Below, in pieces: positions 8,329 to 19,105 of a stretch of 64,000 bases of DNA (the first letter of the stretch is position 1; each line of letters starts with the position of its first letter). This DNA comes from SpSt-539 sp964549445. Lineage in GTDB: Bacteria > Planctomycetota > Phycisphaerae > UBA1845 > UTPLA1. Made by a program: the position numbers and the translations under genes. The stretch covers positions 1 through 64,000 of the forward strand of contig CAZJVS010000023.1 of assembly GCA_964549445.1 (NCBI GenBank). Reading direction: 5' to 3'. Under the pieces are notes generated by a model, which made no database searches, was not told the origin of the DNA, and was given only the letters and a program-made list of their open reading frames with translations.

Positions 8329-9013
8329 CAATTGCCCGAAATGTGGAATGGACAACGAGTCGGCCGCGCGATTCTGCGCCCGCTGTGGCGGCGCGCTAGC
8401 GTCGACCGCTCAGATTGGAGATTCAACCATGAGTGCGTCCAAGATTCTTCTCACCATCCTGCTCGTCATCGTCGGCCTGGTTGTGATCGCCGGCGGTTGC
8501 GCCTTCAGCGGCTACAACAAGATCATTGCCCTCAACGAGACCGTCAAGTCCGCCTGGGGCCAGGTCGAAAACCAGCTCCAGCGCCGCTACGAGCTGATCC
8601 CCAATCTCGTCGAGACCGTGAAGGGCTACGCGAAGCACGAGAGTGATCTCTTCACCGCCATCGCCGACGCCCGCACGAAGTACTTCCAGCCCGGCGCAAC
8701 CCAGGCCGACAAGCTGAAGAACGCAAATCAGCTCGAAGGTCTTCTCTCGCGCCTGCTGGTCCTTCAGGAACAGTATCCCCAGCTCAAGGCCAACGAGTCG
8801 TTCCTGAAGTTACAGGACTCCCTCGAAGGCACCGAAAACCGCATCAGCGTCGAGCGCATGCGATACAACGACGCCGTTCGAACCATGAACGCCTACATCA
8901 AGGGGTTCCCCGGCCGCATTTTCGCGGGCTTTGCAGGCGTTTCCCCTGCGGACTACTTCGAAGCATCCGGCGCAGCCAAAGAGGCCCCCAAGGTGAATTT
9001 CACCGGCAAATAG
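8318..9013 (+). CDS. LemA family protein with N-terminal zinc ribbon
   Basis: 231 residues from the GTG at 8318, chosen because GGAGGAGGT sits 7 nt upstream; it overlaps the TPM gene by 11 nt. The first 30 residues hold a double CxxC zinc ribbon (CPKCG, then CARCGGAL). Residues from about 38 on are a standard LemA protein: membrane anchor (ILLTILLVIVGLVVIAGG), then the helical domain with ALNETVKSAWGQVENQLQRR, YELIPNLVETVKGYA and RMRYNDAVRTMN. A second good start exists at ATG 8429 with its own Shine-Dalgarno (TTGGAG), which would give ordinary LemA without the ribbon, so both forms could be made. LemA proteins are membrane-bound partners of TPM proteins; exact function is unknown. Confidence 0.85.
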   Translation: MAGNNCPKCGMDNESAARFCARCGGALASTAQIGDSTMSASKILLTILLVIVGLVVIAGGCAFSGYNKIIALNETVKSAWGQVENQLQRRYELIPNLVETVKGYAKHESDLFTAIADARTKYFQPGATQADKLKNANQLEGLLSRLLVLQEQYPQLKANESFLKLQDSLEGTENRISVERMRYNDAVRTMNAYIKGFPGRIFAGFAGVSPADYFEASGAAKEAPKVNFTGK

Positions 9014-9048
9014 CCGCGGCGGTCCCGCAGCCGGAGAGAGCAACGATC

Positions 9049-9939
9049 GTGTCGTCCCGCGCGAACACGGCCTCCGCCGGCAAGCGCCTGGCAGCGCTCG
9101 CCGAAGTGACAACCGTGTTCGCGCTGACGCACGTGGCCTATCGCTCGTTTAAGCACTTCACGCAACTCGGTCGCGCCGAATCCGCCGCCGGCCTGAATTT
9201 CTCAACCGGTGCGGTGATGATCGCCGTCACCCTCGCGCTGACGCTCGTGTTCCGCCGCGGTTTCACCGAATACGGACTGACCCTGAGTCGCTGGCCCCGA
9301 AATCTCGTGGTGGGATTGCTCGCCGCGGCCTTGATCGCCGTCGGCGCCCTGACCCTCGAGATCACCCGTACCCACGGCAATCACCGACTCAAGCCACCCG
9401 ATCGAACCGAGGCCGTCGTCTACGGTGTTTCCGCCCTCCTCGCAACACTCGTCATTCTCATTCTGCTTCGACGCGATCGACCGGTCCTTCGAGTATCGAC
9501 CTTCGCCACCGTCACGTTACTTTGCCTCCTTCTCGCCACGCCGATCGCCATTGCGGCCCGCTACCACAAGCCGCTCCAACCAGCGCTACTCACAGTCGCA
9601 TGGAACTTCGTCTGCGCCGGTTTCGGCGAGGAGATCTTCTTCCGCGGCTACATTCAATCGCGCGTCAACCGCGCGTTCGGCCGTCCATACTCACTGCTCG
9701 GCATGAATTTCGGCGCCGGCCTAATCGTCTCCGCCCTCTTCTTCGGCCTCATTCATGCCCTCAACACGGTCGACTATTTCGAAGGCCGCTACACCTTCGC
9801 GATTTGGTACGGCCTTCAAAACATCGGCGTCGGACTCTACTACGGCGCACTCCGCGAGCGCACCAACTCCATCCTCGCCGGCGGCATTTGTCATGGTCTG
9901 ATCGATGTGCTGGCGCGGCTCCCCGCCATCCGCGCCTGA
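9049..9939 (+). CDS. CPBP family intramembrane metalloprotease
   Basis: 296 residues from a GTG with CCGGAGAGAG upstream. Multiple hydrophobic spans carry the three CPBP (Abi/CAAX protease-like) motifs: EE-x3-R in GFGEEIFFRGY, then FGLIHAL with its histidine, then GGICHGLID near the C-terminus. These are the glutamate/histidine metal ligands of Rce1-like glutamic intramembrane proteases. Substrate is unknown. It follows the LemA gene by 35 nt on the same strand, so co-transcription is likely. Confidence 0.85.
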   Translation: MSSRANTASAGKRLAALAEVTTVFALTHVAYRSFKHFTQLGRAESAAGLNFSTGAVMIAVTLALTLVFRRGFTEYGLTLSRWPRNLVVGLLAAALIAVGALTLEITRTHGNHRLKPPDRTEAVVYGVSALLATLVILILLRRDRPVLRVSTFATVTLLCLLLATPIAIAARYHKPLQPALLTVAWNFVCAGFGEEIFFRGYIQSRVNRAFGRPYSLLGMNFGAGLIVSALFFGLIHALNTVDYFEGRYTFAIWYGLQNIGVGLYYGALRERTNSILAGGICHGLIDVLARLPAIRA

Positions 9940-9946
9940 TTGCAGT

Positions 9947-10765
9947 TCACGAGCGCGGCCGGTGTGGCCGCGGCCCCATTCCGAAGATGTCGTACTTCGC
10001 CAGTCCCGCCCGCTGCAGATTGAACTGCACCACCGTCCACAACGTCCGAATGCCGTACGTCGAGCTTCGTTTGAAATTGATCGAACTCGCCTCGGCGAAA
10101 TACCGGCACGGCATCGGTGCATCCCCGATCTTGAAACCGTGCCACGCCGCCGACGCGAGGAACTGCGAGTCGAACACGAAGTCATCGCTGAACTCGTGGT
10201 ACGGCAGCGTCTCCAGCACCTCGCGCGTATAAACGCGAAATCCAGAGTGAAAATCCCCGAGGTTCTGCCCCAGCGCCAAGTTCTCCGCCAGCGTCAGCAG
10301 CCGATTCGCCAAATACTTGTAAACCGGCATGCCCCCGGCCAGCGTCTCCCGCCGCGTCCGCACACGCGACCCGAGCATTACGTCGCACACCCCGAGCTCC
10401 AGCACCTGCAGGAACGCCGGAATCAATCGCCCGTCATACTGGTAGTCGGGATGAAGCATGAATACGACATCGGCCCCCAATCGCAAGGCCGTGTCATAGC
10501 ACGTCTTCTGATTGCCGCCGTACCCGCGGTTCTTCTCGTGGACGATCGTCGTCAGACCGAGTTCCCGCGCGGTTTCAACCGTGCGGTCCTTGCTACCATC
10601 ATCAACCAGGATGATCTCATCGACGCACTCGCGCGGCAGATCATCAACCGTGGCCTTCAGCGTTGACTCCGCGTTGTACGCAGGCAGTACGACGACCCGC
10701 CGGCGGAATGTCTTGCGCTCGCGCCGCACCCGGCGGACGACCTGTTCATTGACCACAATCGACAT
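9947..10765 (-). CDS. Family 2 glycosyltransferase (dolichyl-phosphate mannosyltransferase-like)
   Basis: 272 residues. GT-A fold motifs are clear: VVVLPAYNAESTL at the start, EIILVDDGSKDRT (DDGS nucleotide-binding loop), then GYGGNQKT and ADVVFMLHPDYQYD with the metal-binding Asp, and a late FHSGFRVY. It lacks C-terminal membrane spans, so it is probably a soluble or peripheral enzyme transferring a sugar from a nucleotide sugar to a lipid phosphate or glycan. The ATG at 10765 has no Shine-Dalgarno, but TACAAT ends 9 nt upstream, suggesting a nearly leaderless mRNA. It is divergent from the transhydrogenase operon and convergent with the CPBP gene. Confidence 0.88.
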   Translation of the reverse strand: MSIVVNEQVVRRVRRERKTFRRRVVVLPAYNAESTLKATVDDLPRECVDEIILVDDGSKDRTVETARELGLTTIVHEKNRGYGGNQKTCYDTALRLGADVVFMLHPDYQYDGRLIPAFLQVLELGVCDVMLGSRVRTRRETLAGGMPVYKYLANRLLTLAENLALGQNLGDFHSGFRVYTREVLETLPYHEFSDDFVFDSQFLASAAWHGFKIGDAPMPCRYFAEASSINFKRSSTYGIRTLWTVVQFNLQRAGLAKYDIFGMGPRPHRPRS

Positions 10766-10774
10766 CTATCCGCC

Positions 10775-10780
10775 ATTGTA
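10775..10780 (-). promoter_or_regulatory. -10 box (TACAAT) for the GT2 gene
   Basis: On the minus strand TACAAT ends 9 nt before the ATG at 10765, so transcription would begin within a few nt of the start codon. No convincing -35 element is seen. Confidence 0.4.
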
Positions 10781-10825
10781 CGCAAAACGATCCTTCCCTT
10801 CACTTCCATCGCCGCAACTGCCTGC

Positions 10826-10831
10826 TAAGAT
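10826..10831 (+). promoter_or_regulatory. -10-like box (TAAGAT) upstream of pntAA
   Basis: TAAGAT lies 63 nt upstream of pntAA in the divergent intergenic region. A weak CTTCCA sits 17 nt upstream of it. Modest support only. Confidence 0.35.
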
Positions 10832-10894
10832 ACGCGGCCCTTCGTCGAACCGCGTCGCGGGACGCACGACGAAGCATCGACGCGCGAGGTATGC

Positions 10895-12055
10895 ATGAAG
10901 ATCGCCGTACCGAAAGAAACCCGCAGCGACGAACGCCGCGTCGCCCTCGCGCCTGAAAGCGTCCAAAAACTCATCAAGGCAGGACTCTCGGTCGCTGTCG
11001 AGCAAGGCGCGGGCGATCCCGCTTCCTACGGTGACGACCAGTTCCGCGCCGCCGGCGCAACCATCGAAACCGACGTCACGGCCTTGCTCGGCTCAGCCGA
11101 CCTCACGCTCAAGGTCCAGCCCCCCGCCGAACATCCACAACTCCATCGCCACGAGGCCGACCTCGTCCGCGAAGGCTCGATGCTCCTCACCACGCTCTAC
11201 CCCACGCGGAATTTTGACGCGGTCCGCCGCCTCGCCGCTCGTCGCATCACGACCTTCGCCACCGATTGCATCCCGCGCATCACCCGTGCCCAGTCGATGG
11301 ACACGCTTTCCTCGATGGCCAATATCGGCGGCTATCGCGCCGTCCTCATCGGCGCGATGGAACTTCCCAAGTACTTCCCGATGTTCATGACCGCCGCCGG
11401 CACCGTCCTCGCCGCAAAGGTCTTCGTCATCGGCGCCGGCGTCGCCGGCCTCCAGGCCATCGCCACCGCCCGCCGCCTCGGCGCAACCGTCGAAGCCACC
11501 GACACCCGCCCGGTCGTGAAGGAACAAGTCGAAAGTCTCGGTGCCCGCTGGGCCGGCGTCGAAACCACTGAATCCGCCCAGGACGCCGGCGGTTACGCCA
11601 AAGAACTCTCCGCGGAGTTCTACAAGAAGCAGGGCGAGTTGATCGCCGCCCGCTGCGCCGCCGCCGACGTCGTCATCACCACCGCCCTCATCGGCGGCAT
11701 CAAAGCCCCGAAGCTCATCACCGCTGACATGGTCAAAGGCATGAAGCCCGGCTCCGTCATTGTCGACGTCGCAGCCGAAGGCGGCGGCAACTGCGAACTC
11801 ACCCAGCCAGGCAAAACCGTCCGCGAGCACGGTGTCACCATCTGCGGACCCAACAACCTGCCGTCCGAGATGCCGATGCACGGCAGTCTGCTCTATTCGC
11901 GCAACCTGACGACCTTCGTTCTCGCCTTCTGGAAGGACGGCCGCTTCAACCTCGACCTCAACGACGACATCCTCAAGGGTGCGACCGTTACGCACGACGG
12001 GCAGGTCCTGCACGCAGGTGCCCGCGACGCCATCGCGAAAGGAGCGAGTGCCTGA
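10895..12055 (+). CDS. pntAA: NAD(P) transhydrogenase alpha subunit, soluble part
   Basis: 386 residues, the NAD(H)-binding domain I of proton-translocating transhydrogenase. It starts MKIAVPKETRSDERRVALAPESV, the shared signature with alanine dehydrogenase, and carries the Rossmann loop GAGVAGLQAIATARRLGA and the RAQSMDTLSSMANI region. GAGGT lies 5 nt before the ATG. The complex couples hydride transfer between NADH and NADP+ to proton flow, mainly supplying NADPH. The alpha chain is split into two genes, as in Rhodospirillum, and the stop overlaps the next ATG by 1 nt (TGATG). Confidence 0.96.
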   Translation: MKIAVPKETRSDERRVALAPESVQKLIKAGLSVAVEQGAGDPASYGDDQFRAAGATIETDVTALLGSADLTLKVQPPAEHPQLHRHEADLVREGSMLLTTLYPTRNFDAVRRLAARRITTFATDCIPRITRAQSMDTLSSMANIGGYRAVLIGAMELPKYFPMFMTAAGTVLAAKVFVIGAGVAGLQAIATARRLGATVEATDTRPVVKEQVESLGARWAGVETTESAQDAGGYAKELSAEFYKKQGELIAARCAAADVVITTALIGGIKAPKLITADMVKGMKPGSVIVDVAAEGGGNCELTQPGKTVREHGVTICGPNNLPSEMPMHGSLLYSRNLTTFVLAFWKDGRFNLDLNDDILKGATVTHDGQVLHAGARDAIAKGASA

Positions 12056-12347
12056 TGCCGATGGACTTCATCACCGCCTGTTTTGTCTTCATGCTGGCGA
12101 CATTTATCGGAATCGGAGTCATCCGCCGAGTGTCGCGACTCTTGCATACCCCGCTGATGTCCCTCACGAACGCCATTTCGGCCATCGCCGTCGTCGGCTC
12201 GATCATCCTGACCGGCGGCGCGCACTACCCAACGTACATCCGCGTGATGGGTGCGATCGCGCTGGCCGCCTCGATGACCAATATCGTCAGCGGCTTCCTG
12301 ATTACTGACCGCATGCTCAAGATGTTCAAGACGCGGGGGTCGGCGAA

Positions 12348-12351
<4 letters not shown>
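12055..12351 (+). CDS. pntAB: NAD(P) transhydrogenase alpha subunit, membrane part
   Basis: 98 residues with three membrane spans (ITACFVFMLATFIGIGVI, then the SLTNAISAIAVVGSIILTGG region, then VMGAIALAASMTNIVSGFLI). This is the short domain II subunit of the three-subunit enzyme, forming the proton channel with PntB. AAAGGAG lies about 10 nt upstream, and its stop overlaps pntB in an ATGA, so the subunits are probably translated in step. Confidence 0.94.
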
Positions 12352-13740
<1,389 letters not shown>

Positions 13741-13757
<17 letters not shown>

Positions 13758-15309
13758 GCCGGCCGCGCGCAACTCGGGGAAAGCCGTGCTACGGGACGAT
13801 GCCCATACCCCGCAGTCCTTGCCTCCACCCGACGCGCAGCTCAATCGACCGCCGTGGTCCTGGGTTGCACTTCCACTCGTCGCATTCGTCGTCTCGCGTC
13901 TGATCTACTATTTCTACCTCGGCGTTCGCTTCGACATCGAACCCATCTTCTTCTACGTCCAGATCGTCGATCCTCAATTGCTATACACCCGGCTGCTGGA
14001 AAGCATCTACTACCTGCGCGATCAGCCGCCGCTGTTCAATCTGCTTCTCGGCGTTGTCCTCAAGCTTGCCCCGAACTACTCCATCGTCATTTTCCACGTG
14101 ACTTACCTGGCTCTCGGCCTCGTCACGACGGTCTTTCTGTTCCGCCTCCTCGCGGTCATGGGCGCACCCGCAGCCTTGGCGGCAATCCTCGCCGCCGGCT
14201 GGGCAATTCATCCAACCACGATCCTCTACGAGAATCTCCTGACGTACGAGTACCCGGTCACGGCGGCGCTGCTTGCAGCCGCGTTCTATTTGCACCGCGC
14301 GCTGCTCCGCAGCCGAACCCCGGACGCGGCCGCATTCGCTACCTTGCTCGCTCTGATCGCGCTGATGCGGGGCACATTTCACCTCGCCTGGCTGATCGCA
14401 ATCCTGGCCGGATTCGTCTTACTCTCACCCCAGCGCCGGCGCACAGTGCGTGCCGTCGCAATTCCCGCGTGCCTGGTCTTCGCGGTCTATCTCAAGCACT
14501 TCGCCCTCTACGGCGATCCTGTCTTCGGCGAGATCTACCAGAAGGCCAATCTCGCGGTCATGACGACGTCGTACCTGCCGCCGGAGGCCATCGCCGATAT
14601 GAAATCGCGCGGCGAATTATCCCCCCTGATCACCCCGCCGTCATACGAGTTCAGTTTCGAGGCCTGCCGCGCGTTCCTCCCGCCGCTGCCGGAGACCGGC
14701 ATCCCGATGCTCGATCGAGTCCAGAAATCCAGCGGCGCGCCGAACTGGCAACATCATGCGATGCATGAAATCGCCCAGCTCGGCGCTCGCGACGCCGCCA
14801 ACGCCTTTCGGCGTTCCCCCGGAGCGTACTGGCTGGCGGTGCGAGACAACTGTCGAACGTACGTCCTCCCCGGCGGCAGCGTTTATCCATTCACCCTCGA
14901 CCAATACCCGAACGCAGTTCGGCTGCGACCCCCGTTGCGAATCTTTGACGCAGTCCTGGCGGGGCGGTTCGCAGACAAATCCGTCGGGTGGCTTCTGGTG
15001 GTCGGCCTTCCCGCCGCGATGATCATTGGATCTGTGTTCTGCTGGAAATGGTGGCGCCGATGGCGCGCTCGACGAAGAAATCAGTCGAACTGCGAGGACC
15101 GCGCCCTCTTCGGAACGGGCTTGTTCTGCCTCGGCAATATCCTATACGTCGCGGTGACGACGATTCTGCTCTCTTACGGCGATCAAAATCGCTACCGATT
15201 CCCCATCATGCCGTTCTATCTTGTCTTCGTGGCCGTCGCAGTAGGCGCCGCGATCCGCGCGATCCAGCCGCTGCGTTCTCGTCAGCTCATCGAAGAAACG
15301 AATTGCTAG
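13741..15309 (+). CDS. Multi-spanning membrane protein, glycosyltransferase 39-like
   Basis: 522 residues with about nine or ten membrane spans. A loop after the first span holds acidic residues (RFDIEPIFF), followed by LRDQPPLFNLLLGV, a pattern like the first periplasmic loop of ArnT/PMT-type enzymes that use polyprenyl-phosphate sugars. A long soluble loop (about residues 260-380) precedes the last spans. The start shown is a GTG overlapping pntB by 17 nt; a GTG at 13786 with GGGGAAA just upstream is a reasonable alternative. Family membership is a weak structural impression; donor and acceptor are unknown. It ends overlapping the convergent lipoprotein gene by 4 nt. Confidence 0.6.
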
Positions 15310-15914
15310 AGCTTCTTCAGGACGACACCCTGGCTGGTGCTCTGGGTCCCCACCGGCGCCCCGGGCAAAACCCCTGCCGCCGCCTCGGTGATCGTCGTGT
15401 CGATTGCCAGCGTCCCGTTGATCGTGTCGCCCGATCGCGTCCCAAAGATCGACAGCGCCAGATTCGCGATCTCCGATGGCCCAACGTACATCCGCGCAAA
15501 AACCGTCGCCCCGACGTCCGAGCCGTTCTGACCGCCATATGAGCCCGCGACGTACGTTACACCCGGAAAGAAATCGTGCGACTGCTCATCGACCGTAAAC
15601 GCCATCGCCGCACCGGAGATGTTCGTGCTCACGTCGCCCGTCAGAGAGATTTGAACGATCGCACCACTGGGTCCGTAATCGACCCGCGCGATCGCTGCCC
15701 CGTTCGGAGCAGCCCCGTCATGAATGTTCCAACTCGTGTTCGCCAGCCCCGACGGCCCCGTTCCGAGTTCCGCCTGCGTACTCTGCCCGCCCGGCAGCGG
15801 TACGGGCAGCGAAGCCGGCAGCGCGCTTCCGCCTCCGCCGCATCCGGTTACACCCGCGCAGGCAATCAAGGCAAGTGAACACGCGAGCAGTGATCGGCAA
15901 GAAATGGACGACAT
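15306..15914 (-). CDS. Lipoprotein of unknown function
   Basis: 202 residues with a lipobox: a hydrophobic leader (LLACSLALIACAGVTGC) puts the modified Cys near residue 25, followed by a Gly run. The mature part is rich in Gly, Ala, Thr and Ser, probably beta-rich (ANTSWNIHDGAAPNG, SGAAMAFTVDEQSHDFFPG). No known domain is recognised. A perfect TATAAT lies 32 nt upstream and AGGGG about 9 nt before the ATG, so it likely has its own promoter. Confidence 0.78.
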   Translation of the reverse strand: MSSISCRSLLACSLALIACAGVTGCGGGGSALPASLPVPLPGGQSTQAELGTGPSGLANTSWNIHDGAAPNGAAIARVDYGPSGAIVQISLTGDVSTNISGAAMAFTVDEQSHDFFPGVTYVAGSYGGQNGSDVGATVFARMYVGPSEIANLALSIFGTRSGDTINGTLAIDTTITEAAAGVLPGAPVGTQSTSQGVVLKKL

Positions 15915-15946
15915 CAGCAGAAAACCCCTGTCCGGCGAGGCTGCTC

Positions 15947-15952
15947 ATTATA
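15947..15952 (-). promoter_or_regulatory. -10 box (TATAAT) for the lipoprotein gene
   Basis: Perfect TATAAT on the minus strand, 32 nt before the ATG at 15914, leaving a short leader that includes the Shine-Dalgarno. No clear -35. Confidence 0.5.
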
Positions 15953-16004
15953 TGCGTCGAGCCGGTCCGAAGGCCAGCGTCGCAGCCCCCTCCGCAGCAA
16001 TGAC

Positions 16005-16925
16005 TTACAGCGGAAAAGCATCCCAGTCCGGATCGCCAGCGTACCTCGCGGCTACATCGGGCATCGCTTCAACCATCCCGCGTCCCGGTGCCCTCCCAAA
16101 TAGAGTCTCGAACCGACCGCAAGACAGACTGACATCCGCCGGCCGCGCCTCCGCCGCAGGCACATCCGCTTGCGAGACAGACTCAATCCCCTCTCCCGTT
16201 ACCCCCAGCGCAGCCGCCGCGATCCGCCCCATCTCCAGCCGCGACAGCGCCTCCGGCCCCGCCACATGCACCACGCCCGCGAACTCCGACTCAGCGACTT
16301 GCTCCAGCGCCGCAGCCGCGTCCTCCAACTCCAGCGCCGAGCGATACTCGTCGTGAAACAATCGCAGCCGCCCGCCCCGCCGGAGCGTCCCGAGCTGGTC
16401 CAGAAAAGTCGTCCGCCGCCGCGCCGCCGGCAACCCGTACATCAGCGCCAGTCGCGCCGTCACCCCGCGTCGGTATGACAATGCGATATTCTCCGCAGCC
16501 AGCTTGCTCCTCCCATAGACAGTCGTCGGTCGCTCCACGCTCGCCTCGTCGTATTCCCCCGTCGTCCCGTCAAACACGAGATCGGTCGACGTGAGCACAA
16601 ATCGCGCCCCGCACTCTTCCGCCAGTTCCACAAGCTGCCGCGTCGCGTCGACATTCAATAACCTCGCCGCGTCCGGATTCTCGTAACACTCCGCCACACT
16701 CGTCATCGCTGCCGCATGAACGATGCACGACGGCCGCATCTCCCGCATAACCGCCGCCGACGCGTCGAAGTCCCGAAAGTCGCAGGCACAAACGTTCCCC
16801 ACCATCGGCCGCGTCCCCCCCGGCGAAATCGTGCCTACCGCCGCGCGCCCCGCAAGCGCCAGCCGTCGCAGCAGCACGCTCCCAAGCTGCCCTCCCGCTC
16901 CCGTCACCAGTACGTCACACTTCAA
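16005..16925 (-). CDS. RmlD-like NAD(P)-dependent sugar reductase
   Basis: About 306 residues from the TTG at 16925, which gives the typical RmlD opening KCDVLVTGAGGQLGS and has GAGG 7 nt upstream. An ATG at 16982 is in frame but would add residues across a promoter-like TAAGAT segment. Other family features: HAAAMTSVAECYENPD, a TSTDLVFDG strand, then the YGRSK active-site pair (Tyr and Lys three apart). Such enzymes reduce dTDP-4-keto-sugars, but no other dTDP-rhamnose gene is present here, so the substrate is open. It is divergent from the HAD gene. Confidence 0.83.
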   Translation of the reverse strand: MKCDVLVTGAGGQLGSVLLRRLALAGRAAVGTISPGGTRPMVGNVCACDFRDFDASAAVMREMRPSCIVHAAAMTSVAECYENPDAARLLNVDATRQLVELAEECGARFVLTSTDLVFDGTTGEYDEASVERPTTVYGRSKLAAENIALSYRRGVTARLALMYGLPAARRRTTFLDQLGTLRRGGRLRLFHDEYRSALELEDAAAALEQVAESEFAGVVHVAGPEALSRLEMGRIAAAALGVTGEGIESVSQADVPAAEARPADVSLSCGRFETLFGRAPGRGMVEAMPDVAARYAGDPDWDAFPL

Positions 16926-17024
16926 CGGCGCGCCTCGCCCGCATTGGACAATGCCTCCGCCCGATCTTACAACGTTCCACATGGAGCGGACATTGCTCCG
17001 GCTCGCACGGAGTGGAATCAGCCA

Positions 17025-17723
17025 ATGGAACTGCAGGGAATCTTCCTCGACATGTACGGCACGCTCACCGCGGGCGACCGCGCCGCGGTCGAAGCCGTGT
17101 GCCGCCGCATTGTGACCGACCACACGCTGCCGTTCGCCGCCCACGAGCTTGCAGTCGACTGGGGCAATCGATTTTTCACCGCCATCGAAACCGCCAACGG
17201 TCCCGATTTCTTGACGCTATTCGAACTCGAACGATTGACCCTCGTTGACACCCTCGCCAAGCATCACGTAGCCCTGAACCCCGACCCCTACTGCGAACAG
17301 CTCCGCGGCTACTGGCGCAATCCCCCGCTTCACCCCGAAGTCATCGACGCTCTCGCTCGGCTCAGACTCCCCGTCTTCATCGTCTCCAACGCCGACCGCG
17401 ACGACATCATCGCTACGCTGGAGCGCCACAACCTCCAGCGAATCCCCTTCATCACCTCCGAGTGCGCCCGCTCCTATAAACCACACGCTGGCGTTTTCCG
17501 CCAGGCCCTCGAGCGCACCGGCTGGAGCCCCTCCCGCGTCATGCACGTCGGCGACTCGCTCCACAGCGACGTCGGCGGCGCAAAGCCCCTGGGCCTTCGC
17601 ACCGGCTGGCTCTGTCGCGACGACCGGATCCACGACGTCGGCGAAGAAACGCCCGACGAAGTCTTCCGCAGTCTCACCGACCTCGTGCATTACGCCGAAT
17701 CGCACACCGCCGGCGTCCGCTAG
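17025..17723 (+). CDS. HAD superfamily hydrolase
   Basis: 232 residues from the ATG at 17025. Motif I is slightly unusual, FLDMYGTLT: the nucleophile Asp is present and the second acid is replaced by Tyr (D-x-Y instead of D-x-D), as also seen in some HAD dehalogenases. Motif II is FIVSNADRD, motif III the Lys in ARSYKPHAGVF, and motif IV GDSLHSDVGGAK. This fits an HAD-IA phosphatase or dehalogenase-like hydrolase with a helical cap. Its stop codon directly abuts the stop of the convergent DUF6600 gene. Confidence 0.85.
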   Translation: MELQGIFLDMYGTLTAGDRAAVEAVCRRIVTDHTLPFAAHELAVDWGNRFFTAIETANGPDFLTLFELERLTLVDTLAKHHVALNPDPYCEQLRGYWRNPPLHPEVIDALARLRLPVFIVSNADRDDIIATLERHNLQRIPFITSECARSYKPHAGVFRQALERTGWSPSRVMHVGDSLHSDVGGAKPLGLRTGWLCRDDRIHDVGEETPDEVFRSLTDLVHYAESHTAGVR

Positions 17724-18884
17724 CTACTTCCCTTTGCCAGGCGGATTCGTTGCATTCTGCTGATTTGTCTGATTCGGGACCATCGGGTTCAGAATGTTGA
17801 ACTTCCGGCCCTGCGGCTCACCAATACCGACCTTGCCCGACTTCTCCCGGTCGTGATAACGCGTCAGCAGCTTGCGCTCGCGCGAGGCCATGTCGTTGTA
17901 CGCGTCGAGTTCACGCGCCTGCCACTTCTTGAGTTGGTCCGGCGTCATGAACTTGGAAAGCCGTGCCGCTTCGCGCTGTTGTCGATCGGTCAACGCCGCC
18001 CGCTCCGCCGCCAGCCGCTTCTCCAGCGCCTGCTGCTCGGCAGTCTGCTTCGAACTGAAATCGGTCGTAATCGCAGTCGGCTTCTTCCCAGGTGCCATCG
18101 GCGGCGCGATCTTCTGGCCCTTCGCGTCATTCACCCGCGGCTTGTAAATCCGCAAATCCCTTCCGCCGAAATCAAAGCCGTTCTTACCGATCATCCGGTC
18201 CGATTCGACAACCCGGTAGTTCGGAACCGGCTGCCGCGTCGACTTCTCAATCGTCCGCACATCGACGCCCCGATTGATCCACCGGTTCGCCATGTAGTCA
18301 TACTGCGTCACGTCGCGCGTCTGATCGATGATGTTCACATTTCGCACCGACCGTGCGATGTACGGCCGCACGTTCGGATTGCAGAACTGGTTCACCTCAA
18401 CAAACGACCACGCAAACCGCCGAAATACCTGCGGACCCATCGTCGTCGGATTGGAGAAGCTCGCCCCCGGTCGATAAGTAAAGGCCGGCGGAAGCGGCGC
18501 CCACCCGATCCATCCCCCGCCATAGCGCCAAGCCACCCAGGCCGGACCCCAATCCGTCCCCGGAACCCAAACCCAGCCGTAATATGGATCGAAATACCAG
18601 CGACCGTAATGGTCCGTCGCCCAGCCCCACGGCTCAAACGACACCCAGGTCCAACCGCAGTCCGTCCACACCCACCGCCCGACGGTGTATGGCCGCCAGT
18701 CGGGCGCAACGTCGTACGGCGACCATACCCACCCGTATGGCGGAATATTGATCCACTCCCCGTACGGACTCAACGGCCGGTAGAAAACCGAAACGTCATG
18801 TACGTCGCCACCCTGCGCTTGGACCGGCGCCGGCAGCAAGGATAGAAAGCCGAGAACAATTCCTGCCATGAGAATTCGACGCAT
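17724..18884 (-). CDS. Exported DUF6600 (YXWGxW-type) protein
   Basis: 386 residues from the ATG at 18884, chosen because AAAGGAG lies 9 nt upstream; another ATG 9 nt earlier touches the Shine-Dalgarno and is unlikely. After a signal peptide ending PVQAQ comes a Trp/Tyr/Gly/Pro-rich domain: YGEWINIPPYGWVW, WRPYTVGRWVWT, HYGRW, PAWVAWR, GWAPLPP. This is the DUF6600 pattern found in secreted proteins of several gram-negative phyla. The C-terminal third is a charged, Gln/Ala/Arg-rich, probably coiled-coil segment (QTAEQQALEKRLAAERAAL). Function is unknown. A good promoter lies upstream. Confidence 0.85.
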   Translation of the reverse strand: MRRILMAGIVLGFLSLLPAPVQAQGGDVHDVSVFYRPLSPYGEWINIPPYGWVWSPYDVAPDWRPYTVGRWVWTDCGWTWVSFEPWGWATDHYGRWYFDPYYGWVWVPGTDWGPAWVAWRYGGGWIGWAPLPPAFTYRPGASFSNPTTMGPQVFRRFAWSFVEVNQFCNPNVRPYIARSVRNVNIIDQTRDVTQYDYMANRWINRGVDVRTIEKSTRQPVPNYRVVESDRMIGKNGFDFGGRDLRIYKPRVNDAKGQKIAPPMAPGKKPTAITTDFSSKQTAEQQALEKRLAAERAALTDRQQREAARLSKFMTPDQLKKWQARELDAYNDMASRERKLLTRYHDREKSGKVGIGEPQGRKFNILNPMVPNQTNQQNATNPPGKGK

Positions 18885-18918
18885 GGTTGACATCTCCTTT
18901 GAGTTTCCGCGCGCACCG

Positions 18919-18946
18919 ATCATAGAGACAAACCATTGGCGTTCAA
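18919..18946 (-). promoter_or_regulatory. Promoter of the DUF6600 gene
   Basis: On the minus strand: TTGAAC (-35), 16 nt spacer, TATGAT (-10), about 35 nt before the start codon. The -35 overlaps a small hairpin (GGCGT-TCAAG-ACGCC). Confidence 0.55.
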
Positions 18947-19105
18947 GACGCCGCTGTCATAACAGATTGTCTAGACACGCCGCCGCACACGATGATAGTG
19001 CTGATCCGGCCGCAGGAGGAACGCTGCTCCGCTTGCGTTTTGCCCGCGCCTGACGACAATGCCCGCCGAATTGTCGCAGTCCACGGACCGGTTGGAGGTG
19101 GCGGA

